Source of the DNA: an uncultured Sphingomonas sp.
GTDB lineage: Bacteria > Pseudomonadota > Alphaproteobacteria > Sphingomonadales > Sphingomonadaceae
Assembly (NCBI RefSeq): GCF_913777625.1
Contig: NZ_CAJYTI010000003.1
Span: forward strand, 1-64,000
DNA: 64,000 nt
Direction: 5' to 3'
Part shown: one piece after another, positions 54,719 to 64,000 of the stretch
Numbering within the stretch: position 1 is the stretch's first letter
How the letters are laid out: the number at the start of each line of letters is the position of its first letter
Program-made: the position numbers and the translations under genes
Notes under the pieces: model-generated
What the model was told of the DNA's origin: nothing
What the model saw: the letters and a program-made list of their open reading frames with translations, nothing else
Databases searched by the model: none

Positions 54719-55996
54719 ATGACCCAGTATTTCCCCGGCTTCGGCAACCATGTCTCGACCGAGGCCGTGCCCGGCGCGCTGCCGATCGGCCGCAACAGCC
54801 CGCAGCGGCCGCCCTATGGCCTCTATGCCGAGCAGCTCTCCGGCACCGCCTTCACCGCGCCGCGCGCGGAGAACCGCCGCAGCTGGCTCTATCGCCTGCG
54901 CCCCAGCGCCGAGCATCCGCCCTACCGCCCCTATGCCGGCGCGCCGCGCTTCTCGCCGCAAACGCCGGTGAAGCCGCTCGCCCCCAATCGCCTGCGCTGG
55001 AACCCGATGCCCGCCCCCGCCGCGCCCGTCGACTGGATCGACAGCATGGAGACGATGCTCGCCACCCGCGACCCCGCCGACCTGGAAGGCGTGGTCGTCC
55101 ACCGCTACGCCGCCAATCGCGACATGGACAATCGCGCCTTCGTCGACGCCGACGGCGAACTGCTCTTCATCCCCCAGGCCGGCGCGCTCACGCTGCTGAC
55201 CGAACTCGGCCGCATCGACATCGCGCCCGGCCAGATCGCAGTGATCCCACGCGGCGTACGCTTCCGCGTGCTGCTGCCCGAGGGCGCCGCTGCCGGCTAT
55301 GTCGCCGAGAATTACGGCGCGCCGTTCCGCCTGCCCGATCTCGGGCCGATCGGCGCCAACGGCCTCGCCAACCCGCGCGACTTCGAGACGCCCGCCGCCT
55401 GGTTCGAGGACCGCGACGAGCCGTTCGAGCTTGTGCAGAAGTCGTTGGCAAGTCTGTGGATAACTGCGCCGCCCCACAGCCCGCTCGATGTGGTGGCGTG
55501 GCACGGCAACCTCGCCCCCTATCGCTACGATCTCGCCCGGTTCAACACGATCAACACGGTGAGCTTCGACCATCCGGACCCCTCGATCTTCACTGTGCTC
55601 ACGTCGCCCAGCACCGTCGCGGGTCGCGCGAACGCGGACTTCGTGATCTTCCCGCCGCGCTGGATGGTCGCCGAGGACACGTTCCGCCCGCCCTGGTTCC
55701 ACCGCAACGTGATGAGCGAGGCGATGGGGCTGATCCACGGCGCGTACGACGCCAAGGCCGAGGGCTTCGCCCCCGGCGGCCTGTCGCTGCACAATCTGAT
55801 GGCCGGCCACGGCCCCGACGTCGCCAGCTGGCGCGGCGCGTCCAACGCCGCGCTCAACCCGCACAAGATCGAGGGCACCATGGCGTTCATGGTCGAGACC
55901 TGCTGGCCCTACCGCCCGACCGACCACGCGCTCGCCCATGCCCAACCCGACTATGACGCGGTGTGGGAAGGCTTCCCCAAGGCCCAGCTGCCGTGA
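54719..55996 (+). CDS. hmgA: Homogentisate 1,2-dioxygenase
   Basis: The 425-residue Fe(II) ring-cleaving enzyme makes maleylacetoacetate. The cupin-type core shows [18 protein letters not shown], which contributes iron-binding His and Glu, and [15 protein letters not shown]. The start has a very strong RBS (GGAGGAGAAGGAG). It lies between two 97-bp palindromic elements, so it may be expressed apart from hppD despite the shared pathway. Confidence 0.97.
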   Translation: MTQYFPGFGNHVSTEAVPGALPIGRNSPQRPPYGLYAEQLSGTAFTAPRAENRRSWLYRLRPSAEHPPYRPYAGAPRFSPQTPVKPLAPNRLRWNPMPAPAAPVDWIDSMETMLATRDPADLEGVVVHRYAANRDMDNRAFVDADGELLFIPQAGALTLLTELGRIDIAPGQIAVIPRGVRFRVLLPEGAAAGYVAENYGAPFRLPDLGPIGANGLANPRDFETPAAWFEDRDEPFELVQKSLASLWITAPPHSPLDVVAWHGNLAPYRYDLARFNTINTVSFDHPDPSIFTVLTSPSTVAGRANADFVIFPPRWMVAEDTFRPPWFHRNVMSEAMGLIHGAYDAKAEGFAPGGLSLHNLMAGHGPDVASWRGASNAALNPHKIEGTMAFMVETCWPYRPTDHALAHAQPDYDAVWEGFPKAQLP

Positions 55997-56061
55997 AGCG
56001 TGCCGGTGCCGCATGGCAGCTCCATTGGCATCAAAGGAAGGGACACGCCTTCACAAAACAT

Positions 56062-56158
56062 CGTCATTCCCGCGAAGGCGGGAATCCATTGCCCTCGACG
56101 CTGGGGGAAAGAGCCGACAATGCAGCGCCAATGGATCCCCGCCTTCGCGGGGATGACG
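56062..56158. repeat. 97-bp REP doublet, copy 3
   Basis: CGTCATTCCCGCGAAGGCGG (continuing GAATCCATTG) at 56062-56091 and CAATGGATCCCCGCCTTCGC (continuing GGGGATGACG) at 56129-56158 form inverted arms. The inner spacer, read in reverse complement, shares GCGC and CAGCGTC-like blocks with copy 2. It lies between hmgA and the Rieske gene. Confidence 0.9.
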
Positions 56159-56208
56159 AACGGCGTGTTTCGCAGGTGGCCGCGCTCCGCGTCCTCGGTA
56201 GGATCTAA

Positions 56209-56577
56209 ATGGACCGCCTCACCACCACCCCCGCCGGCGTGAAACTCGGCCCGCTCGACCTGATCCCCGACGGCACCGCCCGCAACTTCGTGCTGGAGAT
56301 GCGCGCCGGCCGCTTCCACGGCTTCGTCGTGCGCCGCGGCACCCGGGTCTTCGGTTATGTTGATCGCTGCGCGCACATGCCGGTGCCGCTCAGCCAGGCG
56401 CTCGATGCCTATCTCACCCCCGATACCACCCATATCCAGTGCAGCTGGCACGGCGCGCTCTACACCGTGGAGGAGGGCCGGTGCGTCGGCGGCCCTTGCG
56501 TCGGCGCGCGACTGCTTCCATGGCCCGTAACAACAATCGACGGCATGATCGTGACCGTTGGAGAGGAACAAGCATGA
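56209..56577 (+). CDS. Rieske [2Fe-2S] ferredoxin-like protein
   Basis: The 122-residue product has the cluster ligands CAHM (about residue 49) and CSWHGA (about residue 77), so a Cys-X-His and Cys-X-X-His pair. It is soluble and small, like electron-transfer ferredoxins or dioxygenase partners. Its stop overlaps the isovaleryl-CoA dehydrogenase start by 4 nt (ATGA). An electron-transfer role for that step would be unusual, since ETF normally does this; the link is unproven. Confidence 0.88.
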   Translation: MDRLTTTPAGVKLGPLDLIPDGTARNFVLEMRAGRFHGFVVRRGTRVFGYVDRCAHMPVPLSQALDAYLTPDTTHIQCSWHGALYTVEEGRCVGGPCVGARLLPWPVTTIDGMIVTVGEEQA

Positions 56578-57731
56578 CCCCGGACTTCGACTTCGCCCTC
56601 GGCGATTCCGCCGACATGATCCGCGACACCACCGCGCGCTTCGCCCGCGAGCGCATCGCCCCGCTCGCCGCGCGGATCGACGCCGAGGACTGGTTCCCGC
56701 GCGATGAACTCTGGGCAGCGATGGGCGAGCTCGGCCTGCACGGCATCACCGTGCCGGAGGCCGATGGCGGCCTCGGCCTCGGCTATCTCGAACATGTCAT
56801 CGCTTGCGAGGAAGTCGCCCGCGCCTCGGCCTCGATCGGCCTCAGCTACGGCGCGCATTCGAACCTTTGCGTCAACCAGATCGCCCGCTGGGGCAATGAA
56901 GAACAGAAGGCCAAGTACCTCCCGAAGCTGATCTCGGGCGAGCATGTCGGCAGCCTGGCCATGTCCGAGGCCGGCGCGGGCTCCGACGTCGTCTCGATGA
57001 AGCTCAAGGCCGAGAAGGTCCAGGGCGGCTATGTGCTCAACGGCACCAAGTTCTGGATCACCAACGCTCCTCATGCCGACACGCTGGTGGTCTACGCCAA
57101 GACCGGCGAAGGCTCGCGCGGCATCACGACCTTCCTGATCGAGAAAGACATGCCGGGCTTCGCGATCGGCCAGAAGATCGACAAGATGGGCATGCGCGGC
57201 TCGCCCACGGCGGAGCTGGTATTCACCGACTGCGAGGTACCCGAGGAGAACGTGATGGGCCCGCTCAATGGCGGCGTCGGCGTGCTGATGAGCGGGCTCG
57301 ACTATGAGCGCGCGGTGCTGGCGGGCATCCAACTCGGCATCATGCAGGCCTGTCTCGACGTGGTCCTGCCATATTTGCGCGAGCGCAAGCAGTTCGGCCA
57401 GGCGATCGGCAGCTTCCAGCTGATGCAGGCCAAGATCGCCGACATGTATGTCGCGCTCAACTCGGCGCGGGCCTATGTCTATGCCGTGGCCCGCAGCTGC
57501 GATGCGGGCAAGACGACGCGCTTCGATGCGGCCGGCGCGATCCTGCTGGCCAGCGAGAACGCCTTCCGCGTCGCCGGCGAGGCGGTGCAGGCGCTGGGCG
57601 GCGCCGGCTATACCAAGGACTGGCCGGTCGAGCGATTCCTGCGCGACGCCAAGCTGCTCGACATCGGCGCGGGGACCAACGAGATCCGGCGCATGCTGAT
57701 CGGCCGCGAACTGCTGGGGGCTGCGGCGTGA
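56574..57731 (+). CDS. liuA: Isovaleryl-CoA dehydrogenase
   Basis: The 385-residue acyl-CoA dehydrogenase has [18 protein letters not shown], the FAD motif [17 protein letters not shown], and [17 protein letters not shown], whose Glu (about residue 246) is at the position of the catalytic base used by isovaleryl-CoA dehydrogenase rather than the C-terminal base of other family members. It converts isovaleryl-CoA to 3-methylcrotonyl-CoA in leucine breakdown. liuB and liuD downstream support the assignment. The ATG is coupled to the Rieske gene. Confidence 0.94.
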   Translation: MTPDFDFALGDSADMIRDTTARFARERIAPLAARIDAEDWFPRDELWAAMGELGLHGITVPEADGGLGLGYLEHVIACEEVARASASIGLSYGAHSNLCVNQIARWGNEEQKAKYLPKLISGEHVGSLAMSEAGAGSDVVSMKLKAEKVQGGYVLNGTKFWITNAPHADTLVVYAKTGEGSRGITTFLIEKDMPGFAIGQKIDKMGMRGSPTAELVFTDCEVPEENVMGPLNGGVGVLMSGLDYERAVLAGIQLGIMQACLDVVLPYLRERKQFGQAIGSFQLMQAKIADMYVALNSARAYVYAVARSCDAGKTTRFDAAGAILLASENAFRVAGEAVQALGGAGYTKDWPVERFLRDAKLLDIGAGTNEIRRMLIGRELLGAAA

Positions 57732-57750
57732 GCTGGGCTGCACTTCTTAA

Positions 57751-57856
57751 GCCCCTCCCCTTCAGGGGAGGGGTTGAGGTGGGGCACTGCTCCCCCAGTG
57801 CTGGACTCGCTCCCAGATCATTCTCCACCCCAACCCCTCCCCTAAATGGGAGGAGC
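57751..57856. repeat. Inverted CCCCTCCCC-type palindromes between liuA and liuB
   Basis: GCCCCTCCCCTTCAGGGGAG (continuing GGGTTGAGGTGGGG) at 57751-57784 and TCCACCCCAACCCCTCCCCT (continuing AAATGGGAGG) at 57823-57852 face each other about 40 bp apart. Each has its own hairpin, and the GGTTGAGGTGGGG/CCACCCCAACC parts pair with each other. It ends just before the liuB start, where GGAGGAGCT provides the ribosome-binding site. Confidence 0.85.
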
Positions 57857-57864
57857 TAGTAAAT

Positions 57865-59466
57865 ATGACCGCCCCCATCCTCCCCACCGCCGTCAACCCC
57901 GACAGCGACCAGTTCCGCACCCAGGCCGCGCATCACCGCGCGCTGGCCGAGAAACTCCGCGCCGATGTCGCGCAGGCCGCGCTCGGCGGCAGCGAGTCCG
58001 CCCGTGCCAAGCATGTCGCCCGCGGCAAGCTCCTCCCCCGCGAGCGGGTCGAGCGGCTGCTCGATCCGGGCAGCCCCTTCCTCGAGATCGGCCAGCTCGC
58101 GGCCTGCGACCTCTATGACGGCGAAGTCCCCGGCGCGGGCGTGATCGCCGGCATCGGCCGCGTCTCGGGCCGCATGGTGATGATCGTCTGCAACGACGCC
58201 ACCGTGAAGGGCGGCACCTATTATCCGATGACGGTGAAGAAGCATCTCCGCGCGCAGGAGATCGCCGAGGCCAATCACCTGCCCTGCATCTATCTGGTCG
58301 ACAGCGGCGGCGCCAACCTGCCGCATCAGGCCGAGGTGTTCCCGGACAAGGACCATTTCGGCCGGATCTTCTTCAACCAGGCGAATATGAGCGCGCAGGG
58401 CATCCCGCAGATCGCCTGCGTGATGGGCAGTTGCACCGCGGGCGGCGCCTATGTGCCGGCCATGTCCGACGAGAGCGTGATCGTCCGCAACCAGGGCACG
58501 ATCTTCCTCGCCGGGCCGCCGCTGGTGAAGGCGGCCACGGGCGAGGAGATCAGCGCCGAGGACCTCGGCGGCGGCGACCTCCATGCCCGCCGCTCGGGCG
58601 TGGTCGATCATCTGGCGGAAAATGACGAGCACGCGCTGACCATCGTCCGCGACATCGTCAGCCACCTGCCGGCCGATCGCGTGCCCGATGCCGCGCTGAA
58701 GGACCCGCGCCCGCCCAAATATGCGCCGGAGGAGCTCTACGGCATCCTCCCCGCCGACGTCCGCGCGCCCTATGACGTGCACGAGGTGATCGCGCGGCTG
58801 GTCGACGCCTCGGAATTCCACGAATTCAAGGCGCTCTATGGCAGCTCGCTGGTGTGCGGCTTCGCGCATATCTGGGGCATGCCGGTGGCGATCCTCGCCA
58901 ATAACGGCGTGCTGTTCTCGGAGAGCGCGCAAAAGGGCGCGCATTTCATCGAGCTCGCCTGCCAGCGCCGCATTCCCCTGCTCTTCCTCCAGAACATCTC
59001 CGGCTTCATGGTCGGCGGCAAATACGAGGCAGAAGGCATTGCGAAACATGGCGCAAAGCTGGTGACGGCGGTGGCGACGGCGACTGTCCCCAAGCTCACC
59101 ATCCTGATCGGCGGCAGCTTCGGCGCGGGCAATTACGGCATGTGCGGACGGGCCTATAGCCCCCGCTTCCTGTTCAGCTGGCCGAACAGCCGGATCAGCG
59201 TGATGGGCGGCGAGCAGGCGGCGAGCGTGCTGGCGACGGTCCACCGCGACGCCGCGGGCTGGTCGCCGGAGGAAGCCGAGGCCTTCAAGGCGCCGATCCG
59301 CCAGAAATATGAGGACGAGGGCAATCCCTGGCACGCCACCGCGCGGCTGTGGGACGACGGCATCATCGATCCGGCGCAGACCCGCGACGTGCTCGGCCTC
59401 GCGCTGGCGGCGACGCTCAATGCGCCGATCCCGGCGCGGCCGCAGTTCGGCGTGTTCCGGATGTGA
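57865..59466 (+). CDS. liuB: 3-Methylcrotonyl-CoA carboxylase beta subunit
   Basis: The 533-residue carboxyltransferase moves CO2 from biotin on LiuD to 3-methylcrotonyl-CoA. It has two crotonase-like halves: [40 protein letters not shown] and [16 protein letters not shown] in the N-half, and [18 protein letters not shown] and [20 protein letters not shown] in the C-half. The family is diagnostic for MCC rather than propionyl-CoA carboxylase. The RBS is part of the preceding repeat. Confidence 0.96.
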   Translation: MTAPILPTAVNPDSDQFRTQAAHHRALAEKLRADVAQAALGGSESARAKHVARGKLLPRERVERLLDPGSPFLEIGQLAACDLYDGEVPGAGVIAGIGRVSGRMVMIVCNDATVKGGTYYPMTVKKHLRAQEIAEANHLPCIYLVDSGGANLPHQAEVFPDKDHFGRIFFNQANMSAQGIPQIACVMGSCTAGGAYVPAMSDESVIVRNQGTIFLAGPPLVKAATGEEISAEDLGGGDLHARRSGVVDHLAENDEHALTIVRDIVSHLPADRVPDAALKDPRPPKYAPEELYGILPADVRAPYDVHEVIARLVDASEFHEFKALYGSSLVCGFAHIWGMPVAILANNGVLFSESAQKGAHFIELACQRRIPLLFLQNISGFMVGGKYEAEGIAKHGAKLVTAVATATVPKLTILIGGSFGAGNYGMCGRAYSPRFLFSWPNSRISVMGGEQAASVLATVHRDAAGWSPEEAEAFKAPIRQKYEDEGNPWHATARLWDDGIIDPAQTRDVLGLALAATLNAPIPARPQFGVFRM

Positions 59467-59487
59467 TCGGAGAAGCGCATCCCAAGA

Positions 59488-59548
59488 TCCTCCCCCAGCC
59501 CCGCTGGGGGAGGGGGACCGCCGGCCGCAGGCCGTTGGTGGAGGGGCC
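59488..59548. repeat. Left palindromic arm flanking the second DUF559 gene
   Basis: CTCCCCCAGCCCCGCTGGGG (a hairpin continuing GGAGGGGGACC) is followed by a second hairpin (CCGGCC-GCA-GGCCG) and GGTGGAGGGGCC. Read in reverse complement it matches the right arm at 59980-60033 in block order, with the inner hairpin different in sequence but the same in shape. Confidence 0.85.
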
Positions 59549-59582
59549 GGCGCCGCAGGCGGCGGAAGCCTTGCGCCGCGCC

Positions 59583-59954
59583 CTAGCCCCCGCGGATATC
59601 CCTGCGCCGTTCGGCCACGACCTCGCCGATCCACATGACGAGGCCGTCGAAGTTGTTCAGCACCTCCACCGCCGGTATCCGCAGCGTCGCCACGCCCTCG
59701 GCGGCGAGCCACGCATCCCGTCGCGCATCCGCGGCAGGCGCAGTGCCGTGCGCATGCATCTCGCCGTCAATCTCGACGCACAGCCGCACCGCATCGCAGT
59801 AGAAGTCAAGTATATACGGCCCGGCCGGATGCTGCTTGCGCCATTTCTCCCCGCCGCGCCCGCGCAATGTTTGCCACAGCAGCACCTCGGGCAGCGTCAT
59901 TTCCCGGCGCAAGCGCTTCGCTCGGCGATACGATCTACCGTTGCCCTTGAGCAT
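59583..59954 (-). CDS. DUF559 (Vsr-like endonuclease fold) protein, intact copy
   Basis: The 123-residue product is a complete DUF559 protein. It starts MLKGNGRSYRRAKRLRREMT, has the signature WRKQHPAGPYILDFYCDAVR, the probable active-site strand LCVEIDGEMHAHG and closes LRIPAVEVLNNFDGLV. The fold is that of Vsr and other PD-(D/E)XK nucleases; activity is not demonstrated for the family as a whole. It is antisense to the surrounding liu genes, interrupts the liuB-liuD order, and is bracketed by inverted palindromic repeats. Confidence 0.88.
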   Translation of the reverse strand: MLKGNGRSYRRAKRLRREMTLPEVLLWQTLRGRGGEKWRKQHPAGPYILDFYCDAVRLCVEIDGEMHAHGTAPAADARRDAWLAAEGVATLRIPAVEVLNNFDGLVMWIGEVVAERRRDIRGG

Positions 59955-60033
59955 CGCCTCCCCCTTTCGCGCTTCGCGCGCCCCTCCACCATGCTTCGCA
60001 TGGTCCCCCTCCCCCCAGCAAGCTGGGGGAGGA
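59955..60033. repeat. Right palindromic arm flanking the second DUF559 gene
   Basis: CGCGCTTCGCGCG-type hairpin (59969-59981) and GCCCCTCCACC are followed by hairpin ACCATGC-TTC-GCATGGT and the block CCCCCTCCCCCCAGCAAGCT (continuing GGGGGAGG). It is the inverted counterpart of the left arm and ends about 20 bp before the NTF2-like gene. Confidence 0.85.
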
Positions 60034-60054
60034 CTTGACTAGAGGTTGAACCAC

Positions 60055-60582
60055 ATGTTCCTGACCCTCTTCGCCCTAACCCTGGCCCCGCAGACCGCCG
60101 GCCTGCCGCCGCCCGCTGCCAACCCGCCGCGCAGCATGCCCTCGCCGGCCAAGCTCCCGCCCGCCAACCCGCTCGCCCCGCCCGACGGCAGCGACGAGCG
60201 CGCGGTGCTGGCGACCGTCGACAAGCTGCTGGGCGGGATCAACACCCGTGATGCCGCGGCGATCGGTGCCGTCCTCCGCCCGAGCGCGAGCGCAACGATC
60301 GTCACCGAAGCCGCCGGTGGCCCCAGCACCGTGCGCACCCTGACCAACGCCGAACTGCTCGCCCGCTTCCAGCCCGGCCCGGAGACGTTCGACGAGCGCA
60401 TCTCCAGCCCCGCGGTCGAGATCGACGGCGACCTCGCGATGGTGTGGGCGCCGTACGTGTTCCGGCTGAACGGCAAGGTGCATCACTGCGGAACCGATCA
60501 TTTCAGCCTGGTGCGCGAGAACGGCGCCTGGAAGATCGCCAGCCTCGCCTGGACCTCTCGCACCACGGGATGCGCCGAATGA
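60055..60582 (+). CDS. Exported NTF2/SnoaL-like protein
   Basis: The 175-residue product has a signal-like N-terminus (MFLTLFALTLAPQTAGLPPP), a Pro-rich linker, and an NTF2-like domain from about residue 48 (AVLATVDKLLGGINTRDAAA), ending HFSLVRENGAWKIASLAWTS. It is probably periplasmic. Its role is unknown; the domain resembles lumazine-binding-like and DUF4440 proteins. I set the start at the ATG 60055 after TAGAGG; a TTG three codons upstream is possible. It is coupled to the next gene (ATGA). Confidence 0.8.
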   Translation: MFLTLFALTLAPQTAGLPPPAANPPRSMPSPAKLPPANPLAPPDGSDERAVLATVDKLLGGINTRDAAAIGAVLRPSASATIVTEAAGGPSTVRTLTNAELLARFQPGPETFDERISSPAVEIDGDLAMVWAPYVFRLNGKVHHCGTDHFSLVRENGAWKIASLAWTSRTTGCAE

Positions 60583-60886
60583 GCCGCGACACGCTGTTCG
60601 TCCTCGACACCGATTGGGCCGATCCCGCTTTTGGCGGCACGCGCCGCTTCTACTGCAAGGACTGCATCACGGTCGAGGGCCTGCTCGCCGCCTTCCCGGC
60701 GCGCGCCGCGGCCATCGACGTGGTCCGCGTTCCCTGGTCCCGCCCCCGCGCGGCGGTGGTGGCGCGGTTGGGCGAGGAAAACCAGAACCTCCCCGCGCTC
60801 GCCTTTGCCGAGGGCGGCTTCGCCAACGACATCGAGAGCGTGCTCGCCGCGCTCCACACCCGCCACGGCTTTCCGGAGCGCCACCC

Positions 60887-60890
<4 letters not shown>
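60579..60890 (+). CDS. DUF3088 family protein
   Basis: The 103-residue product, MSRDTLFVLDTDWADPAFG onward, with FYCKDCITVEGLL and a thioredoxin-like layout ([27 protein letters not shown]), matches DUF3088. The C-X-X-C motif at about residue 26-29 could be redox-active; the family's function is unknown. It overlaps the preceding gene and the liuD start, each by 4 nt, so it is part of the liu transcription unit. Confidence 0.82.
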
Positions 60891-62811
<1,921 letters not shown>

Positions 62812-62815
<4 letters not shown>

Positions 62816-63276
62816 TCTTCCGCGACGCAACCCTCGCCGATCTGCCCGCCATCGTCGCACTGCTGGACGATGACGACCTCAGCCGGGGCCGCGAGGATGC
62901 TTCGCTGCCGCTCGATCCGCGCTACGAAATGGCCTTTGTGGATCTGGATTCCGATCCCAATCAGCGCCTGATTGTCGCAGAACGGGACGGTGTGGTGGTC
63001 GGCACGATGCAGCTGAGCTTCCTGCCCGGCATCGCTTTTCACGGTGCACGGCGGGGCCAGATCGAGGCGGTACGGATCGCCTCCAGCCTGCGCGGCCAAG
63101 GACTTGGCGGCGACATGATAGAATGGGCGGTGGAACAATGCCGCGGCCGGGGCTGCCGCCTGGTCCAGCTGATGTCGATGCGGGACCGGCTCGATGCGCA
63201 CCGCTTCTACGAAAAGCTCGGCTGGACCAAGAGCCATTTCGGCTTCAAGCTGAAACTGGATCAGGACCTGGGATAG
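62812..63276 (+). CDS. GNAT-family N-acetyltransferase
   Basis: The 154-residue product has the GNAT fold: MIFRDATLADLPAIVALLDD at the N-terminus, the core strand IEAVRIASSLRGQGLGGDMI containing the acetyl-CoA loop RGQGLG, and the end motif HRFYEKLGWTKSHFGFKL. Substrate unknown. It overlaps liuD by 4 nt and is followed immediately by a MaoC gene. Confidence 0.92.
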
Positions 63277-63726
63277 ATGGCGCGTTTCTTCGACGAATGG
63301 CAGCTCGGCGATCGTATCGAGCATGCCCTGCGACGCACGGTGACGGAGACCGACAATCTCCTGTTCACCACGCTCACCCACAATACCCAGCCGCTGCATT
63401 TGGACGCCGAGGCGGCCCGCGCCTCAGAATTCGGCCAGATCCTCGTCAACGGCACCTACACGTTCAGCCTGATGATCGGCATCAGCGTGGCGGACACCAC
63501 CGCGGGCTCGCTGGTCGCCAATCTCGGTTATGACAAGCTGACCATGCCGGCGCCAGTGTTCCTGGGCGATACGCTGCGCGCCAGCTCGGAAGTCGTGGAA
63601 CTGCGTGTCAGCAAATCGCGCCCCGGCCAGGGCATCGTCACCTGGCGGCACCAGATGCACAATCAACGCGACCAACTCGTATGCGAGTGTCTGCGTTCGG
63701 CGCTGCTACGCAGCCGACCGGCCTGA
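63277..63726 (+). CDS. MaoC-like hydratase (hot-dog fold)
   Basis: The 149-residue product is a hot-dog-fold enoyl-CoA hydratase-like protein: TETDNLLFTTLTHNTQPLHL, with the catalytic Asp/His-type segment LHLDAEAARAS, then LVNGTYTFSLMIGISV and the second half KSRPGQGIVTWRH. It could hydrate 3-methylglutaconyl-CoA or a related short acyl-CoA in the same pathway, but a crotonase-type LiuC usually does that. It starts directly after the GNAT stop. Confidence 0.88.
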   Translation: MARFFDEWQLGDRIEHALRRTVTETDNLLFTTLTHNTQPLHLDAEAARASEFGQILVNGTYTFSLMIGISVADTTAGSLVANLGYDKLTMPAPVFLGDTLRASSEVVELRVSKSRPGQGIVTWRHQMHNQRDQLVCECLRSALLRSRPA

Positions 63727-63736
63727 TCGGGCGTTC

Positions 63737-64000
63737 GATGCCCATGCAGAACCTCGACGTGATCGTAATCGGCGGCGGCGCAGCGGGCATCGGCGCCGCG
63801 CGAACGCTGGCCGATGCGGGCAAGGCGGTGCTGCTGGTCGAGGCCGATACACGGCTGGGCGGGCGGGCGCGGACCGAGCATGTCGACGGCATGGCGCTCG
63901 ATCTGGGGGCCGGATGGCTCCATTCGGCCGAGCAAAATCCCTGGGTGAAAATCGCCGCCCTGCACGGCTTCGCGCTCGACCAAACGCTGCCGCGCTGGCG
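63737..64000 (+). CDS. Flavin-dependent amine oxidase-like protein (N-terminal part)
   Basis: The gene runs off the right edge; 88 codons are visible. It has the FAD-binding loop VIVIGGGAAGIGAARTLADAG, then LVEADTRLGGRARTEH, the second dinucleotide motif of monoamine oxidase-type flavoproteins, and LGAGWLHSAEQNPWV. The start at 63737 or 63743 is equally likely. Substrate cannot be judged. Confidence 0.85.

Noticed and set aside
57856..59712. 618-codon minus-strand frame over liuB
   Set aside because: Antisense shadow of liuB; composition typical of reverse frames.

Overview
The window is one continuous, densely coded, GC-rich stretch of an alphaproteobacterial chromosome, most likely from a sphingomonad (Sphingomonas or a close relative). 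The evidence is gene content and order: divergent carA / yqeY-dnaG-rpoD, a complete nuo (complex I) operon running on into birA-coaX-rnj-DUF1467, a MoxR/VWA pair, an acvB-mprF pair, and a leucine/tyrosine catabolic cluster. No rRNA, tRNA, CRISPR array, prophage or transposase gene was seen.

Layout. 1-5 kb (minus): start of greA, then carB, a small membrane-protein gene and carA in one overlapping operon. 5.1-10.1 kb (plus): the macromolecular-synthesis operon yqeY-dnaG-rpoD, interrupted between yqeY and dnaG by a DUF559 nuclease-like gene whose two ends are built from palindromic repeats. 10.3-16.5 kb: an unrecognised helical protein, a MoxR ATPase, a VWA protein, a DUF2314/DUF2185-like protein, a small Hpt-like protein and a large membrane-anchored coiled-coil protein. 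16.5-20.2 kb (minus): a LacI regulator beside a frameshifted transporter remnant, a PhoD-type phosphatase and two small proteins. 20.2-38.4 kb (minus): nuoABCDEFGHIJKLMN plus two extra small genes, then birA, coaX and rnj. Almost every junction there is a 1-10 nt overlap, and a Fur-like site sits upstream of nuoA. 38.5-45.8 kb (minus): a triple-CheW protein and a five-PAS chemoreceptor, SuhB-type phosphatase, EF-P, an M23 peptidase and an L,D-transpeptidase. 45.9-53.4 kb (plus): K+ channel, AcvB/VirJ-like lipase, MprF, a beta-hydroxyacid dehydrogenase and a flavoprotein. 53.4-64 kb (plus): hppD and hmgA (tyrosine), then Rieske, liuA, liuB, liuD and small accessory genes (leucine/isovalerate), ending in a truncated flavin amine oxidase.

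The most unusual feature is a set of structured palindromic repeats. One family is a pair of inverted REP-like arms spanning 97 bp each time (three copies, two of them bracketing hmgA). A second family consists of CCCCTCCC-type hairpins that flank both DUF559 genes and also occur alone. At the first DUF559 gene a 64-nt perfect three-way-junction sequence overlaps the start codon. This suggests a REP-DUF559 association comparable to REP/RAYT systems. That is inference, not demonstrated.

Functionally, the car, dnaG/rpoD, nuo, birA/coaX and rnj genes are core housekeeping. The other parts are envelope maintenance (MprF/AcvB, LytM, Ldt), signal sensing (PAS-MCP/CheW) and amino-acid breakdown feeding acetyl-CoA and acetoacetate.
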